A stretch of DNA of 64,000 nucleotides, from the NCBI GenBank assembly GCA_023458555.1, contig JAEWYS010000005.1, forward strand, positions 130,375-194,374, in the 5' to 3' direction. Position numbers and translations under genes: made by a program. Below are positions 63,960-64,000 of this stretch, one piece after another; positions within the stretch are counted from its first letter, which is position 1; each line of letters starts with the position of its first letter. The notes under the pieces are model-generated. The model did no database searches. It worked only from the letters and a program-made list of their open reading frames with translations, and was not told the DNA's origin. Origin of the DNA: Bacteroidota bacterium (lineage in GTDB: Bacteria > Bacteroidota > Bacteroidia > Cytophagales > Cytophagaceae).

Positions 63960-64000
63960 GTTATATCAAAACAGGCTGACATTAAGGAGTTGGTTTGTTT

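Noticed and set aside
63865..64000. CRISPR array at the right edge
   Set aside because: The repeats are short, palindromic, unevenly spaced and only three; they fit REP-like elements and not CRISPR repeats with regular spacers.

Overview
The window is a piece of a Bacteroidota chromosome, most like a Cytophagales-type free-living bacterium. Support comes from the A-rich ribosome-binding regions and the repeated -7 promoter element TAnnTTTG just upstream of starts. It also comes from the gene families: DUF4295 beside rpmB and rpmG, an OMP_b-brl_3-type outer-membrane protein, SprB-like repeats, TIGR02757, DUF6496 and a probable DUF4905. The species cannot be named from the sequence. No IS element, CRISPR array, rRNA or phage gene was seen.

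Positions 1 to about 34,830 are ordinary housekeeping DNA. From the left they hold an SDR remnant, tRNA-Ser(UGA), a YbgC-like thioesterase and mltG, then tsaC/ywlC, a lipid A-type acyltransferase, wbqC and clpC. After a gene-poor gap come a small CarboxypepD_reg-like protein, an ArsR-type regulator, a thioredoxin-like ferredoxin and yjjG, followed by rpmB-rpmG-DUF4295-ftsY-rimO. Next are DUF1361, dgkA, queA, ispD, a Nudix hydrolase, folK and sppA. The biotin genes bioB and bioF-bioD-bioA are split by two unrelated envelope or stress-like genes. After them come a secreted protein, DUF6496, kdsB, an NfeD-type protease, a probable DUF4905 protein, a LysM protein, TIGR02757, DUF3820 and a large outer-membrane beta-barrel protein.

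Positions 35,484 to about 63,864 look like one long co-directional unit of exported proteins, with most junctions overlapping or only a few bases apart. The order is a SprB-repeat protein, a Skp/OmpH-like coiled-coil protein, a lipoprotein, and a 1923-residue SpvB/Tc-B-like YD protein. A small exported protein follows, then a 1610-residue protein carrying the start of a Bacteroidota YD/Rhs shell, a small exported protein, and a giant of about 3644 residues. The giant joins some 2000 residues of adhesin-like repeats to an Rhs shell, an Rhs core motif and an AT-rich C-terminal tip. Downstream are a lipoprotein (candidate immunity protein), an orphan Rhs C-terminal cassette without a proper start, and a MORN_2 lipoprotein (candidate second immunity protein). 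The unit is preceded by a perfect 21-bp inverted repeat and an 18-bp dyad, and it ends in short palindromic repeats.

My reading is that this unit encodes a cell-surface or secreted polymorphic-toxin machine. Its Rhs/Tc-like cocoon seems to be split over several polypeptides, with its own periplasmic holdase and at least two exchangeable tip/immunity modules. This is an inference from sequence architecture. No type 6 or type 9 secretion gene lies in the window, and I recognise neither tip domain.
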